Source: Myrmaecium sp. VS I D KN 1
Lineage: Eukaryota > Ascomycota > Dothideomycetes > Valsariales > Valsariaceae
Assembly (NCBI GenBank): GCA_019775845.1
Contig: JADQAV010000002.1
Coordinates: 1,054,001 to 1,118,000, forward strand
Direction: 5' to 3'
DNA length: 64,000 bases
The notes beneath the pieces were generated by a model. The model made no database searches. It was not told where the DNA came from and saw nothing but the letters and a program-made list of their open reading frames with translations. Within the stretch, counting starts at the first letter, position 1; the number at the start of each line of letters is the position of its first letter. The translations under genes were made by a program, and so were the position numbers. Shown piece by piece: positions 20,910 to 31,669 of this stretch.

Positions 20910-23900
20910 CTACCTCCTCTCCCTCTCTCGTTCCCTCTCCCTCTCCCTCTCCTCCCCCTCAAACTCATACTCATACCGCACCCCACCCCTCCTCCTCTTC
21001 CTCTTCTCCCCATCGCCCTCTCTATCCCTCTCCCGTTCCCTCTCCCTCTCCCGCCCCCGCTTACTACCCACACCACTGCTGCTGCTACCTCCCACATCCC
21101 CATCCGCGCCCCCACCACCCCCGCCGCCGCCGTGCAGACTCGCCCGCCGCTGCTGCTCCTTCAGCAAGCGCTCGCGGTTGCGCGCCTCGCGCTCCGCGGC
21201 GATGGGGTCGAGGGGCGGGGCGGACGCAGAGGAGGTGGTGGTGGTGGTGGAATTGCGCCGCCCCTCGCGATCGCGGCTGGAGCGGGGCGTGGAGGAAGAG
21301 GAGGAGGAGGATGACGGCTGTTGCTGCTGCTGTTGCTGCTTGTCGGTGCTAACTGCGTTCTTACCGGGGGGTTGGAAGAGCGCGCGGTCGGGCCGGGAGG
21401 AGGCTGGGGCGGAGGGCGGGGGCATTTTCGATGCGGCGGATATGGCGGCCGCGTCCGCGCGCGCTTTGGATCGCCCTTTGACGGCGAAGTCGGTTTCGGT
21501 GGGGGCGGAGGGGGCTGCGGAGGAGGATGAGGGAGGGGCGTTCCGGTCGCGGTCCCGGTCGCGGTCGCGGTGTCGGGTGCTGCGTTCGCGATCGCTTTCG
21601 CGGTCTCGGTCGCGGTCTCGGTCTCGATCTCGGTCGCGTTCTCGCTCACGGTCTTTGCGGCTGCGGCGGGAAGAGCGGTCCTCCTCGGGGGTTCGCGAGC
21701 GGTCGCGACGGGAGCGCCGGCTTTCGCGGTCTCGGTCCCGGTCTCGATCCCGGTCTCGCTCTCTTTCTCGATCCTTACGGTCACGTTCGCGATCGCGATC
21801 CCGATCACGCTCTCGCTCACGCTCCCGCTGTCGGGAGTAATCACGCCGTGATCGATCCCGATCCTTCTCCCTCTCCCGCTCCCGCTCCCGCTCCCGATCA
21901 CCACCGCGGTCCTTCCGCCGGCTCATCGACTCGCTCCGGCTCTCACCCGCCCCGGCGGCAGCAGCGGCGTCCGTCTCCTCGTGCCCGTCCTCACCATCCC
22001 GACCAGGCGAGCGGGTGCGCGAGCGATGGCGGTGCCGCGGACGATGCTCGCGACTGCGGTCCCGGTGCGAGCGGGACGACTTGTGCGACGACCGCTCCTT
22101 GTCCCGGTCGTGGAGACGGTGGTGGCGGGACTCGACAGACGTCGCGCGCGATTCCGCCCCGCGCGTCTTTGGCTCCCGCTCCTGCTGCTGCGGCTCCTCG
22201 CCCCTGGCCACGTCGTCCTGGTCGCCCTCCCGCCGAGACCGGTGGTGGCGTCCTTCCCGTCGACGATCACGGGCCTCTGTCTCCGTCGCCACGCTCGGCG
22301 AGCGACGACGCGTATCGCTCGAGCGCTCCCGCTGAGCACGCGAACGGTTGGGAGACTTAGACCGCGACCGCGACCTCGCTTTCGACTCGTCTCCCGCACG
22401 AGATGGCTGGCGAGACCGATCCGGCGATCGGCTCTTGCCGTGGGACTGCGAGCCCGTCACCGATCCCTCCGGCGCCGCGCTGCCTCTCTGCGCGAGTCGG
22501 GCTTGCATGATGGCCCGGCTGCTCCAGCCGGTGTTGGGCAAGCCTTCGCGCATGGCCTTGGGTCCCGTCGGCGCCCCCTCGACCCCCTTGCCCATCGGCT
22601 CGTGCGGCGTGACGACTTTGACCGTGTCGTCCATCATCGGGTTGGAGTTGTGGAAGCCGCGGCCGCGGCCGCCGCCCACGAAGCCACCACCACCGCCGTT
22701 GTTGAAGTCGCCGTACCCGCCGCGGCCGAACCCGCCGCCACGCATGCCCCGACCCCGGGGCGCTGCGAAGGCCGGGGGCATGTGGTGGCCGAACGGCGGC
22801 ATCGGGCCCGGCATGTGCGGCATCCCCCCCATGCCGTTCATCTGCATGTACGGATCCCCGCCGACCATCGGTGGCATCCCCCCCATGAACGGCCCCGCCA
22901 TCGCCGGATGCCCCTGGCCGTCGTCGTAGGGTTGCGGATGCTGCGCCTGCATGCCGTCCGGACCTGCGCCTCCAGGGACCTGGGCTATCTCGTCCGGTTT
23001 CGCGTCGACGGCATCCGGTTCTGCGGCATGGTCAGTAGTAGCGCCGCCATCAGCCCCGTCCTTGCTCCCGTTGACTTCGGCGGCGGGTAACGCGTCCTCC
23101 GCCTGTCCCGACCCCTCTACTGCTTGCGTTTCTGCCCCTGGCTCGGTCGTTCCGGCTTCACCCTCTACAGGTTTCGTACGCTCCGCCGAAGCCTGCTGGT
23201 TCGGAGGCCTAGAAGGAAGTTGATGGAAGAACGCATCATCTTCCGGTGATGCCTTCTGATCAGGCCCACCGTGGCCTCCGGTCGCCCCAGCTCCGTTCAC
23301 GGATCCCTGTCCCGGAGCTCCCGGGTTTCCCTGACCTTGACCGCCCATCCCTCCTTGCTGCTGAAACGAGCCCTGACCATGGAAACGGTTTTGGTTCTGG
23401 AGATTATTCTTGTGCTGGTGCTGATGATGCATCTGAGGGAATTGACCCTGCTGGTGTGATTGATTATATCCACCTTCGGGATAAAAGCCACCAGCATTTG
23501 CGCCAACAAAGTCACCGCCACTCATCTCTTGCCCGTTCCATCCATTGCCATAGCCTCCATTGTAGCCCATGCCCATGTTCATGCCCATCCCGTTCATGCC
23601 CATGCCTTGTCCTCCATATCCGCCACCGTAGCCCATGCCCATGCTCATGGGGTCCATGCCAGGCATTCCTGATTGATGTCAGTTTTTTTTCCGTAGACTC
23701 CCAGATTCACGTGGTGTGCACATACCCATCATGTTAGGGAAGCCATTCCAATTCCCGGCCATGCCATTCTGCATTTGCATCATCGGGTTGAAGCCCGGGC
23801 CGTTCCAGTTCATGCCATTGAAGGCTCCTTGGCTGGGATCAAAACCGTATTCACCTCCGAACATCTGGCCTTGACTTTGGTTCATGCCCCACATAGCATT

Positions 23901-24733
23901 CTCGGCGTGGTTCTCCTCAGCTTGGATGCTCTCTTGCGTGGCTTCGGCTTTGTTTTCGGACTCGGTCGCAGGGGCTTCTTCTGGATGTCCATCTGTAGAT
24001 GGGTTTACGAGGGCATCTTGTGAATCGTGGGCGGCCTTGAACAGATTTAGTCAAGTCCCTCAAGGTTTCCGGAGCGATACGTACTTCATCAGCGCCAGCG
24101 GAAGTATGGCGCGCAGCGCTATTTTCTGGTCCTGTCGTCTCGCTGCCTCCAGTAGGGCCAGTCCCCGGACCAGCTTGTTGGTCGACGCCGGATGCGCTCT
24201 CGACCGCGCCCACAGGCTGCACGGCATTGTCCGACGGGTTCTCGATGGAGGGTATCGCGGTGTTCGGGGTGGCCGTCGGTGTCGCGTCACGCGTGGTCTG
24301 CGGAGGGGCATTGCCCGCCTTATCTTTTTCGCGTTTGCGTTCTTCCGCCTTCAGGAAGGCTTTGACCGTTAAGCGCAGCGACTTGTTCGGTTTGCAGTCG
24401 TCTGCGGATAGCGGAGAGTGCTCACAGACGGGGCAGGTGTCGGGAAGGGATTGCTGGCCTGAAAAGGTTGTGTCAGCTTCGTCGTGCTTATCTCCACCCA
24501 GGAAACTAGGAAGGCGCGCTCACATGGCTCGCAGATGGACTGATCGCAGCACGGAAGACGGAACGCATTAATGGAGAGCCGGTTGCACACGGCGCATCTA
24601 AGCTTGATGGGGATTTCATCTTGCGAAAGAGAACTTTGGGGGGGTATGAGTAACAATCTGCGATTCGTGTGGAGAGCTGCTGAACTGACTTCGCAAGATC
24701 CAGCGCCGCCTGCGGTGTCTGCACAGCGGCCAT
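20910..24733 (-). CDS. RING-type (RBBP6/Mpe1-like) protein with Met/Gly-rich and RS/RE/RD low-complexity regions
   Basis: Five exons join in phase: 24733-24690, 24633-24524, 24458-24085, 24035-23726, 23668-20910, giving 1198 aa. The ATG has an excellent context (GCCACCATGG). Residues 28-63 hold C-x2-C-x11-CC-x4-C-x2-C-x7-C-x2-C (CAVCNRL, LPCCDQSICEPC, CPVC), the C4C4-like RING of the RBBP6/Mpe1 type, known as an E3 ligase and 3'-end processing factor. The DWNN domain and zinc knuckle of true Mpe1 are not seen, so this is an Mpe1-like RING on another scaffold. A Met/Gly/Asn-rich prion-like block follows (from about residue 275), an Arg/Gly patch (GGGFGRGGYGDF), a conserved-looking GLPNTGWSSRAIMQARLAQR, then several hundred residues of Arg alternating with Ser, Asp and Glu, as in splicing factors. 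Nuclear RNA processing is a reasonable inference. Confidence in the RING and exon joins is high, in the function moderate. Confidence 0.88.
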
Positions 24734-25381
24734 GGTGGCTGAGGTTGAAGAGTAGGGATTGGAATGGAAGTAATAGAAGGATGCGCGGGAAGCCAATTAC
24801 GACATGTCGCAGAGGAGCTTCTCCCGCATGCAGAAGTTGGTGAGGGCGTGGTTGGCGTCGGGATATGCGGCTTGGTGAGAGGTGGTTGGAGATTATCTGG
24901 AGGTGAAGTTTGCAGGGCCAGTGCAAGTGCAGCTCGTCGGCAAAATGTCGCGGCAGGCAGGCAGGCAGGGTCACGGCAGATATCGATTCCTCCACGTGCT
25001 CAGGCATCGAGGCATGAATCCATCGAGGCACCAAGGCGTCGAACCCATCGCGGCGCCACCCAGCTGCGCCTTATCTCATGGCGAACATCATCCCATCTCC
25101 ATCAATCCACAGCCTTGATCGCAGCCTGACCGCTGAGGTGGCAGTGACTAATACCATGTGTCGTGACTGAGCGCAGCGTTCGTCTTCATTTTGCTCGATA
25201 TCAATATCAATTCCATAGCCCTTCTGATATGGCCTTTTTTCGGGTTTAACCCGCTGCCTGTGTCGTCGTCATGCATCTCAATCGATAAATAGTCCACCGA
25301 ATTCAACGAAGAAACATCTGTCCTTTTTGCTCCCTAAATGTACTCAATCAACAGTTCCGTTCCATCAGACGGCTAGCAAAG
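24734..25381. other. Divergent promoter region of the RING and hydrolase genes
   Basis: The flanking genes diverge. A GGCAGGCAGGCAGG run lies near 24953-24967 and a direct GAGGCATGAATCCATCGAGGC segment follows. No gene is supported. Confidence 0.5.
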
Positions 25382-26742
25382 ATGATCCTCGGCCAGATTA
25401 GCTACATCGACTGCATCGTCTTTCTCATCTTCCTCACTCCGCAACTCCTCATCCACGTCGGCTTCTTTGAGACAGCCTTCTGGGTTCTGCAGGCGCTACC
25501 ATTCCTGGGTATATCCATACATATATTCAATCCAGCCCCTCTCTGACCTTTTCTGTCCTCCAGCCCTCCAAATCCCCTTCCAATTCATCCACGTGCGATT
25601 CCTGACCCCGCGGCATCGCCGGTCGCCCTTCGCCCAACGAGCGACGCACTTCCAAGACTTCGTGATCCGCTATGTTCGGTACGCCTTCGCGTGTCTGCCG
25701 CCGAAGATCGGCCGGGTCTTCTTCTCCAAGGCTGTGGCCCTCCCCTTCCTGCGCTTCCGGATGCTGCGTCATGGGTACCTGCGCTCTCCGATTGCGTGGC
25801 GGGAGATCGACGGGGTATGTGCAGGTACTTCCTAGTTTCTGGATCCCTCAAGATCTAATTGAATCACCTTCAGGATGGCTTTAAGGGCATATGGGTTACA
25901 GCCGATGCGAACCGCAAGCCGGATATCGTCATCTACTACTGTCATGGTAACGTGGTAGCCGTTCAGCAGGCGGCAGCGTGTCGCCATAGGCTAACAGTAG
26001 TCCAATCAATCCAGGCGGTGGTTTCTCCATGGGATCAAGCTACTTCTACATGGAGTTCCTGCTCGCATGGGTATCGCTGCTCAAAGACGCCGGCTGCACC
26101 AACCCAGCCCTCTTCGCATTAGAATACACGCTCGTCCCCGACGCCGTCTACCCAACACAGCTACACCAAGCCTTCAAAGGCTACGAACACATCCTGTCCA
26201 TTGCGAGAGGCGAGCCATCCCGCATCTGCGTCGCCGGCGACTCCGCCGGCGCCACCCTCATCCTCAGCCTGCTCCTCTCGATCGGCGACCACCCCGCCTT
26301 CCAGCACCGGCTGCCCGCCCTCGCCGTCCTGATCTCCCCCTGGGTCACCCTCGTCTCCGCGCGAAACCGCAACACGCCCAGCGACTTCCTGAACGCCGAC
26401 AGCCTCCACCGGTACGGCGCGCAGTACGCCGGCCCGACCGCCTCGCTGGACGACCCGCTGGTGTCGCCCGGCCGCTGTCGCGACGTTGCGCGGTGGGCGC
26501 GCGCGAGTCCGACGCGTGGGTGGGCGTTCTTTTTCGGTGCGGAGGAGGTGCTGGGCCCGGAGACGCGGGGTCTTGTTGGTTTGTTGGGGAAGGCGGGGGC
26601 GAAGGTCGAGGTGGAGGAGGAGCAGGGCTCGATCCATGCGTGGCCCGTGGCGACCCTTTACTTGGGTGAGAGTGTGGCGGAGAGACTGAAGGGCTTGCGG
26701 GAGATTGTGGGTGTGGTTTGCAGACGGGTTGGTAAGTTATGA
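25382..26742 (+). CDS. Alpha/beta hydrolase fold-3 (HSL-like) esterase, membrane-anchored
   Basis: Four exons (25382-25508, 25564-25814, 25874-25946, 26015-26742) give 392 aa. The N-terminus is hydrophobic (YIDCIVFLIFLTPQLLIHV, then FFETAFWVLQALPFL), likely a signal anchor. The oxyanion loop HGGGF is rebuilt exactly across intron 3 (CATG/GCGGTGG). The nucleophile elbow is GDSAG (Ser near residue 220), with IVIYYCHG before it and WVTLVSARNRNT after. The catalytic acid is probably Glu in FFGAEEVLGPE, and the His is in GSIHAWPVA. This is the hormone-sensitive-lipase type; substrates could be short acyl esters, sterol esters or a secondary metabolite. No biosynthetic genes flank it, so I give no substrate. 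Confidence 0.9.
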
Positions 26743-27240
26743 TTTGTTGCGTGAAAAGGCGTAATGGTAGACGTGTTGAGCGGACGGAAAGGGCTTGGCT
26801 GTAGATATTTATTCATGCTGGTACTGGCTGTGGATGTTTTTCGTCGTGTTATACGGGGGATTAGCAACACTTTCATCTCTCAAGGAAAGGAGTTCAGACT
26901 TGATTAGGAAGAAAGAAAAGGGGCTCAGACCAAGAACTCGACGTGTATCATAGGAATACCTTCGGATGGGATCATCGTGCATTTTGTTTCTTTCTATATT
27001 CGTAGATCGCAGTCCTGCCAGAAGGGGGTTTTCTTTCTTGCTACGACGATTACCAGGGAGACATATGTATACCTCGTACAAATCAAGGTTTAAGAAGGTG
27101 AAGGTCAGTCACATTGTTAATTAGAAAATAGGCGCGATAGTAGTCTACATAACCATGACGAACGGTTTATACTGTGCCAAACTCAGGTTCAAGCTCTTTC
27201 TTGCTTGGCCCTTCGTGTTCACGCAAAATGCTGTGTCCTG

Positions 27241-27436
27241 CAATACAAAAAAGGACGAGGTATAAGGAAAAGAAAAAAAAAGACGACGAATAAGGAAAAG
27301 CAAGAAAAGAAGAGGTATAAGAAAAACGAAAGAAAAGAAGAGAAATTAGAAAGGAAAGAAAATAGAAAAACAGAGAGAGAAAAGGAAGAAAAAATATGAA
27401 GAGAAAAGAAGGAAAAGAAAAGAAGGGAAAGACCAG
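27241..27436 (+). repeat. Polypurine tract, about 195 nt
   Basis: The + strand is almost only A and G here, built of variants of AAGAAAAG and AGGTATAAG. It is low-complexity DNA, not a coding gene, though it leaves frames open on both strands. Confidence 0.75.
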
Positions 27437-28662
27437 ATAGGAGCTGAATATCTCCAACACAAACATGAGGTTGGGCAGGTTGGGGAAAGCCAGAATGATA
27501 CCTGATTTCATACCATCCAGCTGGCTTTTGGCGGCGGACAAGACGGCCTAACTATCATGCATGGACGGCCGATATGTAGTTGAAGCTAGTCAAGTATCGT
27601 AAGGAGAGAAGCGAAGGAGGCGATGTACCAACTTCGTTAGAGTTTGGGTGACTCGACAGTCGAACCGCTGTTCTTGAGAATCTGCAGGAGCGTCAGGCTG
27701 AGAGTTTTCCGCCGGTTGAGTGACTGTATGATCATGGACGAACGTCCGTCAAACGACAAGAGTTAGGTTAACTCGAATAACGAAAGGGAGAGCGAAGGTG
27801 CGGTCCTTAAAATCTCTCTAACTGCCGGCCTTTATAGCAGATCAAGCCCGTATACATACAGATCAGAGACGAGAGTGCTAACACAAGTCTCTCGAGTAAC
27901 AAAAACAATTCCTTAAACGATGGAGCGTAGATTATCTACTGTACAGGCGTCATCACACACAAACACACCATGGCAGACCGCTGACAACAACGTGGCATTC
28001 GGCGGCACAATGACTGTACGTGTAACGTCCAAAGCCTGCCCAACGGCGCCTTGGTTTCCTCAGATCTGGGGGAAGCGCGAGAAAGGGCCCCAGATTGTCC
28101 GAGCAAACAAGCAAGCAAACAACAAACAAGTAAACCAACAATTAGAGAGCAACGCAATGCTGTAGCCCCGGTCACACGTGCTGGGGATCTGTCATTGGGT
28201 AAAGGTACACCGCATATGAACCCCAAGGAATCAAGCATTCCTCCTCTTTCTTTCTTTCCTTCCCTCCTTTTGCTGTTCGGCCACACATATAAGATAATCT
28301 CACCCACCCGAGCCTGCAGGAAATCTGCAGGCAATCTGCAAGGCACACATGGCAGCCTCATTTCGCCGGGATGAGCCTTCTTCCTCGGCCCAATGGCACG
28401 CGCTGAAACGCCGTGTTTCCACAGCTAGCCAGCAGCCTCGGTGCCCGGTGAGAGCACAGTCATGGAGAACCACCTCCCCCTCCCCCCTCCCCCCTCTCTC
28501 TCCTTGCACTCCATTCACGGCAGAGCGTCCCCCGACGAGTCTGAGAAGACTGATTGGTCAGACGATGTATGTATGTATCTGCAAAGCCCACCCGGGACCA
28601 CCTTCCAGGTTCACACAGCAGCACCGGCATCGACGTGCTGCCCCAACCTGGAACCCCAGCCC

Positions 28663-28697
28663 CAGCACCAGCACCAGCACCAGCACCAGCACCAGCA
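28663..28697 (+). repeat. (CAGCAC)n hexamer microsatellite, about 5.8 copies
   Basis: Perfect tandem copies of CAGCAC run from 28663 to 28697. The repeat has no spacers, so it is not a CRISPR array. Confidence 0.9.
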
Positions 28698-31261
28698 AGC
28701 TGCAGGCTGCATCAGCCGAGGCAGATCCTATATAAGGAAAGAGAGGTCATGAAGAGGGAAAGAAGAGATAAGGAAACAAAGAAGATGTGACATGATGGAG
28801 GGTAGGTAGGTGGCAATGTCAGCCTTGTTTCCACACCGAGAGGTGCCGTGCCTCATGACTCCAGGCTTTTCCGATCGCGCCGCCAACTTCGGCCCTCTGA
28901 GATGGCTGTCTATCCATCCATCCATGTCTTCTCAGCCTTGTCGCCATCTGGCTCGGTTGAGATGTGGCTTGAGGGAAAGCAGAGGTGGACCGGGGTGAGC
29001 TGTGGGTCCAACGAACAAGGTGCTCCTGGGGAGTGTGCTCGTTGCTTGCCTTGCCTTGCCCTGCCTTCCCTGTAGCTGACCCTCTCGTTTCAGACGCTTG
29101 CATTGCCGTGCCCGCCGTCTCTTGTGGAGAGGAAATGGATGAGGAGGAGAAGGAGGACGACGGCCACGGTGACGAGGCCTCCCTGACTCTTCGTTCCGTC
29201 TGCACGCCCTACTACATACACCGTCTCCACCACTCGACCTCGACGTAGCCCCCAAAAACCAAGGACTCGGGATGCAAGAACGGCAGCGCGGCGAGAGATG
29301 ACGGGTAGTTTGATGGGCGTTGAACGTTCGCTTTTGGCGCAGACCGGTCCAGACCACGTTCACCCTCGCCCACATTCACCCTCGACTATGCACCGTACGC
29401 CAGTCCCCCGAAAAAAATGAGGTAGGATGTCGAAGGCCCGTCTGCTATCATCGAGATGAACATTCTCTGCGTTTGCTAGCTGCAGCCTCGTGCGAAAGGG
29501 AAGAGGCGTTGCAGGTTGGCGTACGTGCCATTCCAGACCCCACGGTGCATTCGAGCACGTTCGACACTGAAGAAGCCGTGATATCCGGGCAACATAAAGT
29601 GCTTTGCCTACGATGAGTTGTTTTCGATCTCAATAGACAGTGTCTACGCTTGACGCAAGCCGAAAGACAAACAGACTCAGTGAACGGATACTCAACGCCA
29701 CGCGTATCCGGGGGCGGCCTCGGAGACAGAGGCAGAGAGAGAGGTGACAATGACTATTTCCCTGCACGAAGGACTGTAGAAGAGCACTTGATTCCAGCAC
29801 TCTCACCGCCATCGAAGCATTCTCCGAGAAAAAGCGGGTGTTCAATGAAGGAAGGAGGGCAATAACGCGGCCGTAGACAATCATTTCCCCGTTTTCCGTC
29901 CTCGCGAATGCAGCCCTCAGCACACGCACACCGATCAGGACCGAGAAGGAGCTCCACGCACCGGAAATTACCAGCCATCCATCTATCCATTACACTCCCC
30001 ACCGCAAAGCACAACTCACCGTCTCATCCAGCCATTCCGATCCCCGATCCCCAATCCCCCTCGGGTGAAAGTGAAAAGAGAGAAGAGGACGGAAAAGGTG
30101 AAGTGCACACGAGCGAAAAGGGAAAGCCGCCTGCATAACAAGGAACAGCAGGGGTTCAGGAAGCCTCACTCACAAACGCCGCAGACCGGTCTAGACCCCG
30201 TCGCCGTCGTCGTCGTTCTCACGGGTAGGGGTGGAAGGGCAGGGGGGAAAAGGCATGCCATTGAGGACGCAAGCCATGCCAACCAGCAAGCAAGTCGTCT
30301 GTCTTCCTTCTTCCCTCTCCCGCATAGAAAACAAAAACCCGATAAAGAAAATAGAAAAAAAATCACAAGGCAATTGGGGGAGGAACCGAGATCCCTCTCA
30401 CACAAGAGCCAAGCTAACATCACGATGCAAAAGGGAGGGGGAAAGAAAAAAAAAAAACAACAGCTGCGAGGCCATCCCAGTTCCTGTGAATCCCGCACTC
30501 CCGATTCGGACGAACGACAAGGCTGTCGTTTGGGCCCAGCCAGTCAGCCCCGGTCAGCCCGCAGGATAATTAGGTAAGGTACCCTCGATTTAACCGCGGC
30601 TTAGCGCCCGCTCTTAGCGTGATTTAGCGTGCCCGCCCGGCTCCCATGAACCCCGCCCGCGCTAAATAGGTAAGTATTTCACGCCAGCCGAAATCGTATG
30701 CTGAGTAGGTACCTAGCTTGGTCGTGCAGACGGACATCGGGGGGTAGGTAAGTACCAGGGGGTCAGGGAGAGGGATTGATTGCGGGATGCGTGAGGTGGG
30801 TATGTACTAAATGATTTCTAATAAACTCATGTTGCAGATGCTGATGGGAACCGCTTGGAATTGATCACAGAGAAGAGCCAACATTTTCTTCTCTAAAGTC
30901 AAATCTTTCTCGATGTAGTATGTATGTACGGTAAGTATGTAACCTGGTAAGCTAACGAACTACGCTGTCTCAACCAAACCTGCTACGCCGATCCAGAGAG
31001 CGGAAAAGGCGTGCAGCGGGAAACGGCCAAAAAAGGGGAAAACCAAAAGAAGAAATATATGAGCGCTCTCCGCAGAAAAAGAAAGAAAAGGAAGGGGAAA
31101 AGAAGGGCCCGCTGCAGAGATATATGTTCTTGGATCAAACAACGATCGTCAATCGAGGTGCTGAAACGGGAGAGCCCCAACACGAAGAAGGAACAAGATA
31201 AGCAAGGGCCTAGCATGTGTATGTATAAAGACCGGGACCGTCATCAGCCAAGATCATGCCC

Positions 31262-31669
31262 TCACCGATGTGTCCCATTGCTCCGCGCCGACTGCTGCTG
31301 CTGCTGCTCCGTCGGACGCGATAAAGCGGCGATTCGATCCTCTTCGATCGACTTGAGGAAGCGGTCCATGGGCATGTCGCCCGTGGCGGTGGCCGCCAGC
31401 GCCGCGGTGTGTGTGTCCACGTTCCGCCGCGTAAGGGGGGGCTGACCGTTGCCGTTGGCCGTTTGGGCGTGCTGATGGTAGGCAGCTTGCTGACTGCTAC
31501 CGTATCAGCCAAGGTCGCCAGTCACCCAGGAAGTCACATCCAACGAATATATTGCCCCAGAATCGTAGGTATCGACGGTTTGGGATGCTCGTAGGGGCGG
31601 GGAAGGATAAAAACCAAACTGATTCACTTACCCTGCCTGGGCGTTGGCACCGTTTTGCTGGGAGGCCAT
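31262..31669 (-). CDS. Small two-exon protein, 90 aa, unrecognised
   Basis: Exon 31669-31632 and exon 31496-31262 join in phase through a 135-nt intron (GTAAGT donor, GGCTGATACGGTAG end). The single-frame ORFs over the same bases do not show this protein. It starts MASQQNGANAQAG, has a Gln/His/Asn-rich first third, then QPPLTRRNVDTHTAALAATA, the most structured-looking patch GDMPMDRFLKSIEEDRIAAL (about residues 52-71, amphipathic helix), and a poly-Q tail (QQQQQ). There is no signal peptide or membrane segment. TATA-like sequences lie about 85 and 230 bp upstream. I do not recognise a family and give no function. The frame reads as genuine because the helix and the canonical splice signals coincide. 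A donor-like GGTGAGG overlaps the stop, so a longer alternative isoform is possible. Confidence 0.65.

Larger units (their letters stand above)
26743..31261. other. Gene-poor 4.5-kb stretch
   Basis: Many short ORFs overlap on both strands but none has a domain, a consistent splice chain or coding-like composition. The stretch holds a purine tract (27241-27436), a hexamer repeat (28663-28697), and clusters of TAGGTA/GTACCT words at 28800-28815 and 30575-30950. I see no transposase, reverse transcriptase, tRNA or rRNA. It could contain a long non-coding RNA or a large upstream region for the gene pair on either side. Confidence 0.45.

Noticed and set aside
21981-23090. 369-codon + frame opposite the RING/RS gene
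   Set aside because: Arises from Arg codon repeats in the real gene; no independent domain.
28663-28697. Short regular repeat considered as a CRISPR-like array
   Set aside because: It is an uninterrupted hexamer microsatellite without spacers, in a eukaryotic genome.
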